From Megaleporinus macrocephalus (lineage: Eukaryota > Chordata > Actinopteri > Characiformes > Anostomidae), in contig CM038703.1 of the NCBI GenBank assembly GCA_021613375.1, forward strand, positions 19,218,694 to 19,282,693: 64,000 nucleotides of DNA. Direction: 5' to 3'. The notes under the pieces are model-generated. The model worked only from the letters and a program-made list of their open reading frames with translations, did not search any database and was not told the origin of the DNA. Position numbers and translations under genes: made by a program. Every line of letters starts with the position of its first letter. Position 1 is the first letter of the stretch. Positions 38,530 through 49,330 of the stretch are shown here, piece by piece.

Positions 38530-38945
38530 ATAGTTTCATATAGGTTCATATCCTTCCAAGTTCTGCTAAAGCTTAAGTAGACTGATCTTCATCATGATGG
38601 TCAATTATTAATTTCAGTGTTACTTACGTGTTATGAGAACATATAAGACTGTTCTGCTTCACTTCAGTCCATTACTGTATAACACCATTATCCAAATATA
38701 GATCCATACAGGTTAATATCCTCCTGAGTTCTGCTAAAGCTTAAGTAGACTGATCATCAAATTAATGCTCAATTATTTATTTCAGTGTCCTTTACGTGTT
38801 ATAAGAACACATAAGCCTGTTCTGTTTCACTTCTGTTTACCTCACTTTATTAATATTATGCATATAGGTTCACATGTCCTCCTGAGCTCTGCTAAAGCCT
38901 GAGTAGACTGATAAATCAACATGACCAGTTATTAATCTCTGCATT
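38530..38945. repeat. three degenerate ~160-170-bp repeats related to the 7-kb minisatellite
   Basis: Three units aligned on TCTGCTAAAGC begin near 38561, 38729 and 38887, giving spacings of 168 and 158 bp. Each has the AGTAGACTGAT core followed by a variable segment. The third continues GATAAATCAACATGACCAG and CTGCTAAAGCCTGAGTAGACTG, closely matching the 65-bp monomer found at 7-8 kb. The array thus appears to be a longer ancestral or alternative form of the same repeat family. Confidence 0.8.
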
Positions 38946-41640
38946 AATAAACTCTTTTAAGGGGATGAAGTAACTGAACAGTCTTAGTAGTGGATGTGTT
39001 CATTAGTGATGAGCTTAGTATATGTGTTGTACTGAACTTGATGCTGAAACACAGTTTGCAAGACAATGGTATGGCTAATTGTTTTCTTAGTTTGCTTAGT
39101 TCATTAGACCAAGGGCAGTGAGAGCAGGGCTGAGACAACAGCAGGTCCAAGATAAAAGCAGAACCGAGATTAAACAATGATATTGAACAATTTATTTAGA
39201 TAAGTGAGTTAGAGATGGATTACATGACCACAAGCAACCAGTAACAACAACAATGACGTTTGTATAAAGGATGCTTACAAGCACAAATGTGGTATTTGAC
39301 AGAATTTCTCTTTTCAGTTTGAGCTTCAAGTGAGCAGTCCAACTTGCTTTTGTTATTGGCAATCATGATTGTTATTTCAAAGAGTTCAAGGGACTTTATA
39401 AAAAGCATATGCTGTCAAAAGACAATCAAGATGCTGTCAAAAGATAACTGTGACTTTGAAGAGTTAAAAAGACTCTATAAATAGCAACTGTGTAATCATC
39501 TCCGGCCCAGTGTGGGCCCATAGGCTCCTTGAGCTCTGCTCCAGACGCCTGTGCCAGCTCTCAGGGCTATTAGCGAGCTCTTCGGGCATTCTTGTGGGCA
39601 AGTGGGCTGTGCTCAGCCGAGAGCTTTCATCCCGATGGAATTCAGTGGTAACGTCTTCAGAGAGGAAGGATCCGGGATGTGGTGGTGGGGGGGTTGGGGG
39701 GGGGGTGCAGCATTTTGCTTTGAGGGGATAAAAGAAAGAATAAAAGAAAGGAACATTTTTTGGTAGTCCAGGCAGAGGAGGGCGATAGGTTGGGGGTGCT
39801 AAAGGGGGCTGGCTCGCTCCAGGCCGGGATACAAGCGGAACTTTCACATTGTGCAGCATAAGCCCCACTTTTAACCACATCTATTGTCTGACGAGTCTAA
39901 AGGGAAGGGCCCTGGCCAAAGCGCCTGTGTAGCGAGGAAAGAAAGAACCTGATGATCCAAGAGCAACAGAGGCCAGGGGGACGACCCACTCTGCCTGGTT
40001 TCTCATACTTGTTGTAATGCCCTTTATTATTTGCGGCCCGCTATGAACAAAGATCGTTGTTTTTCTGTCAGATGTTATTGAAAATGTAAACCACACCATA
40101 TGATTTCAAGAAATTCATTTAGTAAAAAAAAAAGTTATGGGTGTCTTAAGTTGTATCACTGTACACCACAGTAATGTATCACTGTGTCACAATATCATTT
40201 AAAATCTATTGATGTTTATGCCTACAGTCGGTTTTTGGACAGTGATGCATTTGTGTAATTGTCTCTTTAGTAATTTTCCATATTCTTATTATGCATATTC
40301 AACAATCAACTCCAGAACTTTTATCTTCTTCATTTGTCATGAAATAATAAGGGCACACGCCACGCCTGGCCGTGAAACTGCTTATCAGTCAACTGTACAA
40401 TTACTTTTGAGCCTGTTAAAATGGAGAGGCTATAAAATTGTGTGTACACTTCTTTAACATCTTGACTGCTTCCATTCAAATACACTGCAATAGTCTACAG
40501 ATGCAAAATTACCCAACATTGTATAACATGCCTGAAACCTATAGGCCCACCTGTTTATCTATATGTGTATACCTTTAAAAAACCACACACACAAATGTGG
40601 CTAGTGCAAACGTTAGAGTGTTTTATTGTTGTTGGGTTTTTTTTATTCTTCTATGTGAAATAAAACCGATTCTGAATTCTGTTTGAGTTACTTTGTAATC
40701 ATGCCAAATCACAAGAGGGTGTTCAAAAGATTATTGTCCAAACCTTTCTTCATTTCTAAAGTTGCCTTGGTTTCTCCTCTAACAGTGCCATCCTTAAATC
40801 CCTGCCCACAGCACACAGTTTGATCTGATTGGCTTCGGCAGAGGGAGCGGGATGGTCACAAGCAGCTGCCGAGCTGTCTGCAGGGCTCAATGCCGGGGTC
40901 ACAGCCTCTCCACTGTGGAAGAGCAGCCATTTCAATAACAAGCGCCCGGGAACGCGCAACTGTTTAAAGGCCCCATAAGGTCAGCTGTGAAGAATTGATC
41001 AAGCCATGCAAACAGAGGGCCAGCCTGCCAAACATTTCTGAACTTGAAGTGGCGGGAGTTTGAGTGGCTGAAAAGTCTTTTGAGAGCAGTGTTTACATGG
41101 TGCATAGAAAAGGAGCACAGCTCAGTTCCAATAGCATATTTACATGTTAAAACTTTCAGGCTACAGATCAGTGATCTGTAATAAAAAGGCTTTACGCGAG
41201 TTAGGCTCTTGTGGTGAGCACACTTCTTGGAAGCAGAAACACCTGCAGACAGTGGGCGCACATGGGCGACGCATGTGAAGAGCAATAAAGAGCAATAAAT
41301 CTTTGAAAGTCGACACCCACACACTCTGTCAACCGGAAACAAGGGCAAAAAGCTAAACTGTCATACTGTCCACCTGCCAGTTGTTTTTCCTAGACCTGAA
41401 CTTCTGAATAGATTCTTATCACCTACAGCACCTGCTCTACTGTCTTCTTATTCAGTATGAGGATATCTAGGATTTGGATCTGCACAACAAACATCATTCG
41501 TTCGCCAGTAAACTGTTATAGCCTAATGCATTGCAGAGCATTAGTTAGAGCATGCAATGTTTTTTGGTGACTAATAAAGCAAGTAACACGTCCTGTGGAC
41601 GTAATGTTTCACTTACAGTGAAGACTAGAGGGTTTTTTTT
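38946..41640. other. lfng upstream flank
   Basis: No gene recognised. A short imperfect tandem duplication of GCTGTCAAAAGA lies near 39410-39445 and a G-rich segment at 39680-39710. This is the proximal upstream flank of lfng and may hold regulatory sequence that cannot be told from sequence alone. Confidence 0.5.
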
Positions 41641-41668
41641 GGGGGGGGGGGGGGGGGGGGGGGGGGGG
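41641..41668 (+). repeat. (G)28 homopolymer upstream of lfng
   Basis: Twenty-eight consecutive G residues follow a T8 run and are followed by further G-rich sequence. The tract sits 497 bp before the lfng ATG. Its length is likely variable between individuals and hard to sequence accurately. Confidence 0.95.
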
Positions 41669-41699
41669 AGAGTGGGGGCAGTCCACTCCTATGATGCCA

Positions 41700-42164
41700 T
41701 CCCTGCACGCCATGATGCCCCCCCACCCTCGTGGATGGCTTTCATTAGCCACTCTTCCCATTTAAAGTTTTCTATTTTATTTCCCACTCATACTGGGGCC
41801 AGGTCCGCCCTCCTTCCATAGGATTGGCTGGTAGTTTATATCCGCGAGCAGAAACACCTCTCGTGGCTCGAGCATGCCTGCTGCTGAGAATGAACTGCGA
41901 GCCAGCTCGGTCTCAGGAGGCGGGGCTTTCCGGAAAATAGGTGGAGCTCAACCATCCCGACCTGATCTCATAGCACGATACCCCTGTTGAACCCGCCCAC
42001 GGGGCGTGGCTTTCCATACCAGCAGTTTACAAAAGCCCCTCTTGTTGACAACGAGGAGTTTTTTCCTAGCAGTCAGTTACGGCACATGACAGTGGCCGCT
42101 CGGAGGCACGTCCAGATTGATGCAGTGCCCGTCAGCGTCGTGTTAGAACCGCAGGCGTGTCGAC
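41700..42164 (+). promoter_or_regulatory. lfng: probable lfng promoter and 5' UTR
   Basis: This stretch upstream of the lfng ATG contains an inverted CCAAT box (41823-41827), a TTTATA element (41835-41840), and GC-box-like sites at 41919-41926 and 42001-42010. Two CTCGTG hexamers, which read CACGAG on the other strand, lie at 41728-41733 and 41860-41865. They match the class C site bound by Hes/Her repressors. CpG density rises through this region into exon 1. The transcription start is not defined by sequence alone. Two ATGs upstream of the true start, at 42086 and 42120, would lie in the 5' UTR if transcription begins before them. Confidence 0.6.
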
Positions 42165-42271
42165 ATGTTGAAAAGCCACAGCAGAAAGACTCTGCTCTCC
42201 GCAGCAGGCGCGCTCGTCACCTGCCTCGCGCTGCTCCTGCTGCTCGCGCAGCGCCAGAGGAGCGCGACTGA
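42086..42271 (+). other. candidate upstream ORF overlapping the lfng start codon
   Basis: An ATG at 42086 opens a 61-codon reading frame in the +1 frame relative to lfng. It runs past the lfng ATG and stops with TGA at 42269-42271, 107 nt inside the coding region. Its start context is weak (C at -3). A second short uORF (42120-42146, eight codons) lies in the lfng frame and terminates before the main start. They matter only if the mRNA begins upstream of 42086, which the sequence cannot show. Confidence 0.4.
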
Positions 42272-42600
42272 GGGCGCGCAGAAGGAGAGAGAGGTGGGCC
42301 TGCGCTCGCTCCAGAGTCTGGGCGAAGCGGGGACGGAAGACGGGGTCCGGAGTGAGCAGGCTGGCGGGAAGAGGGGGTTTTCCGCGTACTTCTCTAAGCT
42401 GACGCGGAGCAGGAGAGAAGCGGACAAGCCCGGGGGCGCCGCGGGAGCTGCGACCAGCCCACCGCCTGCCGAGAACATCAGCGCGGATGACATCTTCATC
42501 GCCGTAAAAACCACCAAGAAGTTTCACAAGTCCAGACTGGAGCTGCTGCTGGACACTTGGATTTCAAGGAACCTGCTGCAGGTACGCGCGGCTTGAAGTT
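42090..42600. other. CpG-rich island over lfng exon 1
   Basis: CpG dinucleotides are frequent across the 5' UTR and first exon, whereas the surrounding tens of kilobases are AT-rich and CpG-poor. This fits a promoter-associated island and marks the start of the gene. Confidence 0.6.
42165..42581 (+). CDS. lfng: lfng coding exon 1
   Basis: This exon encodes residues 1-139: the cytoplasmic tail, signal anchor, variable stem with the RSRR site, and the first catalytic-domain segment ([14 protein letters not shown]). It ends in phase 0 at CAG before the donor GTACGC. The ATG has G at -3 and T at +4, a moderate Kozak context. The exon is strongly GC- and CpG-rich compared with its surroundings. 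Confidence 0.96.
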
Positions 42601-45600
42601 GCTTGTGACTGTGATGAGTTGTTTACTCGGGTTAGTGAAGTCTTGCAGTCCGTTTGAGGTCAAGTTTGAAGGCAGACAGTACTTTTTCAGATCAGACATA
42701 ACAGTTCGCTTTGATCCTTTATATGTTTCATTCAGTGACAGATACTACGAAGCTGCTTAGGCATTAGGAATGTTCAGTATACTTTTCCCTGGCTGCACTC
42801 CTGAGATACTGAACAGCTTGGGAGTCCCCCCCCCCTCTACCCCCCCACAGCATCTCCTTTTCTCTCCCTCCGCCCCCCCCTCCCGTCCCCATTGTTTGGG
42901 GTTGTCCCTGTCAATGCACTGGGCCAGGGGGATGCTTCGCGGCCTCAGGGCTGTCCCCCTTCCAGAGCTAACAAAGCGTCTTTCTGAAGGGGGAAGAAAA
43001 GCTTTTTCCCCAGCCCTTTGCCTCACACTCTCCATGGGAACCTGGGAGCCGTGGCTGCGGCGCTGGGTCAAGCGGGTCCAAAGGGTGGGAAAAAGAAGGG
43101 CTTGCTGAGGCGATGCTGCACGGAGGGTGGGGGGGGTTGATGGACACAAAGGCACAGCATCTGTAGGCAAGTTTCAGCTCTCTGAGCGGCATGCTGAGTG
43201 GCACACACAGTGTGACAACGGGGCCCTGAGAAACAGGCCCCTTTTACGGCAAGCAACAAAGGCACCCGCTGCACCTCGATAGGACCCAGCACGGAGCAGT
43301 CAAAGTGATTTTATCCTCCATCTAGAGTAGTCACGCGTAGTTTAGCAAAAGTCAGCTTAATTCGCCTCGGGCACTGTCATTCTGTTTAAACGGCACAAAG
43401 TAAAGAAACAGTACTGCTTTCATTATCATCTTTTGAATGTTGCTGACAGGGTGGTAGCAACATCTCCTCTTTAACTCTGTCTCTCACCCTCTTATCTTTT
43501 CTCTCCTCCTCCCCTCTCTCTGAGCACAAAGGACATGATCTTTAGGTTGGCAGCAGCATCAGAGGGTAGACAGATTAGACTCCTGGGCCTTGTTCTCTGT
43601 GTAACTTTTTTTTAAAGAAGAAGCTCAAAAAGCTCTTCCATGAAGTCATATCTGACTGCTTGTTCAGCAGAAGTTCCCAGGCTCATTAGGTCATAGTCTT
43701 CAGAGCGAGCCTGCGTTCCCAGAGCCTCTTCCGTACGCCGGGTGATGTAAGTTAAGTTGGCGGCAGGGAGAGTTAACAGCAGGACTTTAATTGGGGCAGC
43801 TGCTTGTGAGACCCGTGGTCATAAAAGGCGAACACAAACCCCGAATACAAGTGGGAGTTCCTGGAGGATGGGTGCCAGGTGGCCGGGCCTCAGAGAACAA
43901 TAGATCCAGCTCTAATGCCGGCCATACGAATCCTCACATTCCCAGTGTGTACATATGGACGTCCGGGTCGAGGTTATTTCAATATTCTGCTCCGCAACAC
44001 CTGAGCATGCTAAATCCCAGTAATTGTCATCCGAACTGCCTGGGGATTAGTGCAAGGTCTCTGGTGCACCGCTTGGCCTCCGTCCTCAATGGCTGGCACC
44101 AAGTAAGTGTTTGATGGGGCCGTGCATTGTTTGAGGTGCAGCATGGGAACTACGTGGCATATGTCAGGGGAGGCTACCAGCTTGACTAGCATGATAAACA
44201 GAGTCATGTGGGCCCGTGATTGTTCCCTGGGCCGTATCTGGCTTCGGCCTCCCGTCACGCTGCACTGCACTCTGCGCAGTTCTCGGTGGGTGAGGAACAG
44301 CTCATTCTGAGACACTGTTTACATGTAAATAGAGCGGTTAGATTCAATCAGGGCACACTGTTGATGCAGTTTCTGCCGGCGACATGGCCTGGCTGGGAAC
44401 CCACTCTGTTCCCCATAATCACACTGAGTCAAGGTCAGACCCATTTTGAGTTAAATTAGGCATTTTGACAGCTTTATTCTTAAATAATCTTGAATAGAAA
44501 ATATAGCTTTACAGTTATTGTTCTTAAATGCAATGCAATGCTATTCTTTTATTATCACAATGGGACAGATAAACTGCCTGGTTTAAATGGGTTTTGATGA
44601 GTCAGTTACTTTGAATAGCTTTTAATGTTTTTGGTTTGATCCACTGCTGTTTGAATTGTTTCATGCCGCTGCTCTTGGCTTCCGGTGTTTCTCAGAGTTT
44701 CCCCCCCTGGAACAATGGCACTTCCCCAATAAGCGAGCTCTACAACAATATGTGAAGAAAGCGGCCTGTGTTATGCTATCCGGTGTCCAGTTACACAGAA
44801 TGCCATAGAGCTCAACTGCCTCCATTATTTAACACATAATTCTACCTGGACTACCGGTGCTAACCTGGGTGTGGGTGTGATTCCCCAGGTAGTGATTACT
44901 GTATTTCTCTGTCCTGTTGTATTAAATAAAAGGAGGGGAGGGGTGAGGCTAGTGGGAGTCTGTGGTTTGCCCTGGCATAGACAGGAAAGTGGCCTGTGCG
45001 GGTGGTTAATGGAGGGAGGAGCGCCTATTTGTTTCCTTCCCGGGGAGCTGGAGACAGCCAGCCAGACTCCATGCTCTCGCACTCTTTGCCCCCATGCCAG
45101 CTCCTGCAGTGGGGAGGGCTTCTCCAGAATCCCCCTTGCACAGAACCCCGCCAAACTTCCAAGACCTTCTCGCTTATGTAAAAATGATTTCGAACGCAAG
45201 AGCTGGTGGGTTATGCCAGAGAAGAAAAAAAAGGCGATGAATCACTGTTTGATGTCTGGCAAGTGATTCCTTCTGATAATTGGGGAGTTCAGTTAAAGGG
45301 AGAAGCGAAGAACAAAGAGTGGGCTATGTGAAACCGCTCTTTAGTTAACCACCGCAGCTGTATGCAAATGCGGGCAAACATATTTCCAATTTCCCCCCAG
45401 CGAGAGCTTTACCCAGCTTGAAAACACTCCACATTGTTCAGTGGTTCAATGAGAGCAGGCTGGAGAATGCTGGGAAAGGGAGGGAGTGGGGGGTGTTGAT
45501 GGAAGAGAATTAGGGGTAAATGGCCACACACACACACACACACATGCACACACTGGGGCTCTAATATACTAATCAGCTCTGAGGTTTCTTTCCTGTTCTC

Positions 45601-48600
45601 TGGTCTGGCTGTGGCTAGCCGCTGCTGGCAGCTGCTTGTGTGATTAGGCCAGCCTTTCAAGGGAACTGGGCCCAAACAGCATTGGCCTATGATCTCTCAG
45701 TGGCCTTAACCGCCAGAACGTCGCTATACAAACAGAGGCAGCGGGCAGTGGCCTTCTGCGCCCTGCGCTGAACATCTGCTCAGAGTTTGCTCTGTAAACC
45801 AATCAAGCACACTTTGGCAGCCGTGAAGGTTAAAAAAAGAGAAAAAAAGCCACAGAAATGAGTTTACGCGCTTTTATGCATGTGCAAAGGAGGACGTTTG
45901 ACAAAAGCTAGTTTTGGCATGAGTTCAAGCTGCTTTCGAGTCAATTAGGCCACTGTTTGTGGGTGTGGGTTTAGGAGGCCACGGCCACGCAGGCCTGTTC
46001 CGACACGTGGCTGAGATAAAGCATCGGGCGGCAGGTGCCGTCTCACCTGAGCTGCAGTGTAAACAAGTTAACGGCAGTGTGCGAGGCTGCAGCCAGGCCG
46101 TTCTCTTTCATCAGCCTGTGTGTGAGGAGTGTGTCAGACAGGCAATTCTTTTTGAGCCCGGCCTGCTGCCGCCTCGCACCTGCTCTGTCTTATCCGCCAC
46201 AAAAAAGCTTCTAATCCAGCCCCCTTCTCCTCCCACCATTCTCCTTTTAACAAAACAGCAGAGGCTCGCACGTCACTCTGACTGCAACACTAGGTCTCCA
46301 CACACAATGGCATAATGGTTTATCTTGACCTGCGCGTACTGTGGACTGGTTAGAGGAGAATGAAACTTGAAGGAGTGCTTTTTTTTTTTTTTGACTTGTG
46401 GATTAATTTCATTCGAACATTTGCATGTGTGAAGTGGATTTGCGGGGGAGGGGGTTTGGGGAACAAGGAGAAGAGGGGGACGCATGAGGAATAGAATGGA
46501 GCTTGTGATGTGTATGTGTTATGGGGGGGGTATGGGGTGTGAGCGGGGTTGTCTGCCTCCCCCCTTTGTTCTGTGTCTGGGATGCTTTGGGGGTCCAGAG
46601 CAGTTGCCATGGCGAGCTTGGAAGAGCAGCAACAAGGCCTCTTTTATTCAGGGGGGTCGAGTTTGGCTTGTTTAACTGAATGAGTTTTCCATGGCGTAAA
46701 ATGCCAGACAATGGCCCCCAATCAGGCCGGCATGAGATAAATAGCAAGCAAAGACACATTTAGACCAGGCCTGGAATGCACTAGTTCCTGAGTTTTTAGG
46801 GTTTTTTTGCTTTCTTGCACCAGTTGGGCTCCTGATGGACTCATTGATGTGAGTGGACTGCAAAAAAAACGCCAAAAGTTTTGACCGGTCTTGTTTTCTT
46901 TCTACAGACATACATCTTCACTGATGGCGAAGATGAGGAGCTGAAGATGAAAATGGGTAAGCACATAGACTTGAAACCAACATCACAAGCCAAGTGGAAG
47001 ACTCACATTCGTGCTTTGAAACTTATATAGTTTAAGTGAAACCAGGCCTATACTACTCAAGACCATCTTGCAGTAAGCTGTCTGAGACTGCTAGTAAAAA
47101 AAGTTATGCAGAGGCACCTGACGACTTTTTGACTCGACAAAAAGTCACAGGAAAATATAAGATATGTTAAAACCACTATGCATCAAGATATTATGTTGTT
47201 CTGAGGTTTACAAGCAGGTTTGAACATGCTTCAGTAAATGAGCTGAAAGAGAAAAACAAATTTACAAAAATAACCGATTAAAGAACTAACCAAAGGCAAG
47301 AATCACATTCGATAAATTAAATGAATACAGGATATTTTCATACGTGCAATTAGTAGTTTAAAACTATTAAGGAAACCATTGATGTGCCCACATGCACAGC
47401 ACAGCACTGTGTTAGGTTCTATCTATGTGTATACTGACCCATTTCTGAATTCTCCTCCATGCAGGAAGCCACATCATCAACACCAACTGCTCTGCTGCCC
47501 ACAGCCGGCAAGCGCTGTCCTGCAAGATGGCTGTGGAGTACGACAAATTTATTGAGTCTGGCAACAAGTAAGTGTTGTAAATGTCCTAATACAAACATGC
47601 TGATTGGACAAGCATTTGGACTCCTCAGTACTGGCTTCAGTTCATGCATACCTTTAACAAGATCCTGCTGTGTTTAGGTGGTTCTGCCATGTGGACGATG
47701 ATAACTATGTAAACGTCAAGACTCTTGTCCAGCTGCTCTCTCAGTACCCTCACACTCAAGACATGTACATCGGTAAACCAAGCTTGGATCGGCCCATTGA
47801 GGCCACTGAGAGACTAGGGGACAACAAAATGGTGAGTATATAAAAGTTGGAGCTTTAATAGTATTAAAAAGAAATGTACATTATTTTCTTCTCACGCCAA
47901 ATGTATTTAATTCGCCAAGACAAAATAGACCAAAACGTCCCATATCAGAAAACAGGAGTAGCAGCAATCTGTCAGCACCTTAGAGATTAGAGTATGTGTC
48001 ATGTGTGAAAAACCACATGAGCAAGTCTTGAAGAGATTATATAGTTGCTCAGCCTACATTGAGGTTGGCACAGTGCTAGCTGAAGTGCAAGTGTCCACAG
48101 TGTGGGCCACATAAGCCTTTTAGCTTTACTGCAAATGTATAGAAGCTCACTTTGAATGCTAAACATGTCTGGACTGTTGTACATCCAGTGAAAGAAGAAA
48201 TTTGTGTACATTGGATTCTTTGCCAAGCTGTCAATTTGGTATGATGACACACACACACACACCACTTACAGTGGCTTCTTCTTGTTTTTCAGCGACCTGT
48301 TAATTTCTGGTTCGCCACTGGAGGGGCCGGTTTCTGCGTGAGCCGTGGTCTAGCCCTGAAGATGAGCCCTTGGGCAAGGTATGAATAAATGACATCTCTC
48401 TTGTTGGGCTGTCCTGGACTCCTGTCTTTGGTAGTGTTTTTCCAGCTAAACATTCATTAATTTAACCAAATCTCTGGTCTCTGTTCTAGTGGTGGTCATT
48501 TCATGAACACTGCAGAGAAGATCCGTCTCCCTGACGACTGCACCATCGGCTACATCATTGAGTCGGTGCTGGGAGTTCCGCTTACCCGCAGCAACCTGTT

Positions 48601-49330
48601 CCACTCACATTTGGAGAACCTGCAACAGGTGTCCAGATCAGAAGTACACAAACAGGTGATACTGCTGTTCCTAATAAAAACTAAACCCTTTCCAGTCCTG
48701 AGAAGGTGACCTGTTGGTGTGCTTGGCAACAATTGTAATCTGAATACCTGTGGGCTTCTGTTTCAGATTACACTGAGTTATGGAATGTTTGAGAACAAGA
48801 GGAATATCATTAACATGAAAGGGGCTTTCTCAGTTGAGGACGACCCATCCAGGTAAGAGTCCTTTAAGCACTGCACCTTTGTACAACTGGACTCTAGCCA
48901 TACTGGCTGTTAAGGGTTCAGGCTGTGGTCACTAACCCTTCTCCTGGAGATCTACTTTCTGCAGAGTTTAGTTCCAACAGGCATCTAATATGCTGTACAA
49001 ACCTTATCTAACACTTAATGCATATCATCCAGGCAATCACGAACTAGGGTCTGCAGGAAGGTAGACATCCAGCATTAGGATTGCTGACCATGGGGCCTTA
49101 TAAAGAATATTGATTAATTATTTGTTATTTTCACACCTTTTGTATAACCTACAGTCTAAATGACACAATAATTCATAGTAGGTACTGAATAATAGGTCTT
49201 AAGTATAACAACTGAATTATAAGCCAAGTTCATTAAACAGCTCTTCATTCTTCTCTCTTACAGGTTTAAGTCTGTGCACTGTCTTCTGTATCCAGACACG
49301 CCATGGTGTCCTCCTCAGGTTGTCTATTAA
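42165..49330 (+). CDS. lfng: lunatic fringe, O-fucosylpeptide beta-1,3-N-acetylglucosaminyltransferase (8 coding exons)
   Basis: The spliced exons are 42165-42581, 46908-46956, 47465-47567, 47678-47831, 48293-48378, 48490-48655, 48767-48852 and 49264-49330. They total 1128 nt, encode 375 residues plus TAA, and all introns are GT-AG. Fringe proteins are type II Golgi enzymes that add GlcNAc to O-fucose on Notch EGF repeats and so change which ligand activates Notch. Visible features are a hydrophobic signal anchor at residues ~10-28, a furin-like RSRR at 81-84 matching the processing site of Lfng, and N-glycosylation sequons at N104 and N163. The metal-binding DDD is at 196-198 within HVDDDNYV, and the PDDCT motif (284-288) carries the conserved Asp pair of the catalytic region. 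Conserved cysteines include C164, C175, C193, C256, C287, C360 and C369. Length and exon count match vertebrate Lfng. The stem motif [11 protein letters not shown] and the C-terminal half favour Lfng over Mfng or Rfng. The start is the first ATG in frame after an in-frame stop at 42144. Confidence 0.97.
42582..46907 (+). other. lfng: lfng intron 1
   Basis: This 4.3-kb phase-0 intron has donor GTACGC and acceptor TTTCTTTCTACAG. It holds C-rich runs near 42829-42850, a (CA)10 microsatellite at 45525-45544, a T12 run near 46380, and a non-repetitive GC-rich block around 43735-44110 that could be regulatory. I saw no transposon with recognisable ends in it. Confidence 0.9.
45525..45544 (+). repeat. 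(CA)10 microsatellite in lfng intron 1
   Basis: Ten CA units, located 1.4 kb before exon 2. Confidence 0.95.
46908..46956 (+). CDS. lfng: lfng coding exon 2
   Basis: This 49-nt exon encodes residues 140-155 and the first base of codon 156 ([16 protein letters not shown]). It contains the conserved FTDGEDE motif of fringe proteins. The acceptor is TTTCTACAG, the donor is GTAAGC, and it ends in phase 1. It is too short to appear as an open reading frame on its own. Confidence 0.95.
47465..47567 (+). CDS. lfng: lfng coding exon 3
   Basis: This 103-nt exon encodes residues 156-189 and part of 190. It includes [15 protein letters not shown] with the C164/C175 pair and the N163 sequon. The acceptor is CTCCATGCAG and the donor GTAAGT. 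It enters in phase 1 and leaves in phase 2. Confidence 0.96.
47678..47831 (+). CDS. lfng: lfng coding exon 4
   Basis: This 154-nt exon completes K190 and encodes residues to M241. It carries [12 protein letters not shown] with the metal/UDP-sugar binding aspartates 196-198, and [19 protein letters not shown]. The acceptor is TGTTTAG, the donor GTGAGT, and it ends in phase 0. Confidence 0.96.
48293..48378 (+). CDS. lfng: lfng coding exon 5
   Basis: This 86-nt exon encodes residues 242-269 and part of S270 ([20 protein letters not shown]). This glycine-rich segment is highly conserved in fringe and related beta-1,3-glycosyltransferases. The acceptor follows a T-rich tract (CTTGTTTTTCAG), the donor is GTATGA, and it leaves in phase 2. 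The preceding intron holds a short (AC)8 run at 48247-48262. Confidence 0.96.
48490..48655 (+). CDS. lfng: lfng coding exon 6
   Basis: This 166-nt exon completes S270 and encodes residues to Q325. It contains [20 protein letters not shown] with the conserved PDD residues at 284-286 expected to include the catalytic aspartate. [11 protein letters not shown] follows. The acceptor is CTGTTCTAG, the donor GTGATA, and it ends in phase 0. Confidence 0.96.
48767..48852 (+). CDS. lfng: lfng coding exon 7
   Basis: This 86-nt exon encodes residues 326-353 and part of R354. It includes [12 protein letters not shown] and the FSVEDDPS segment near the C-terminus of the catalytic domain. The acceptor is CTGTTTCAG, the donor GTAAGA, and it leaves in phase 2. 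Confidence 0.96.
48927..49089. mobile_element. palindromic MITE-like repeat in lfng intron 7
   Basis: The two ends form an imperfect inverted repeat of about 45 bp. The left arm begins GGTCACTAACCC and contains GGAGATCTACTTTCTGCAGA. The right arm contains the reverse-complementary TCTGCAGGAAGGTAGAC and ends GCTGACC. The remaining centre is short. This matches a short fold-back repeat that I recall as common in fish genomes. It does not touch the splice sites of exons 7 and 8. Confidence 0.65.
49264..49330 (+). CDS. lfng: lfng coding exon 8 (terminal)
   Basis: This exon encodes residues 354-375 and the TAA stop. Cysteines C360 and C369 in [11 protein letters not shown] form the usual last disulfide of the family. 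The acceptor is CTCTCTTACAG. The coding part is 67 nt and runs straight into the 3' UTR. Confidence 0.96.

Noticed and set aside
42132..42527. Two long reverse-strand frames over lfng exon 1
   Set aside because: They are shadows of the GC-rich coding exon. They share no family features and the forward frame is clearly the gene.
46273..46759. Reverse-strand Pro/His-rich frames in lfng intron 1
   Set aside because: Low-complexity G/T-rich intron sequence. No acceptor/donor pair gives a plausible exon.
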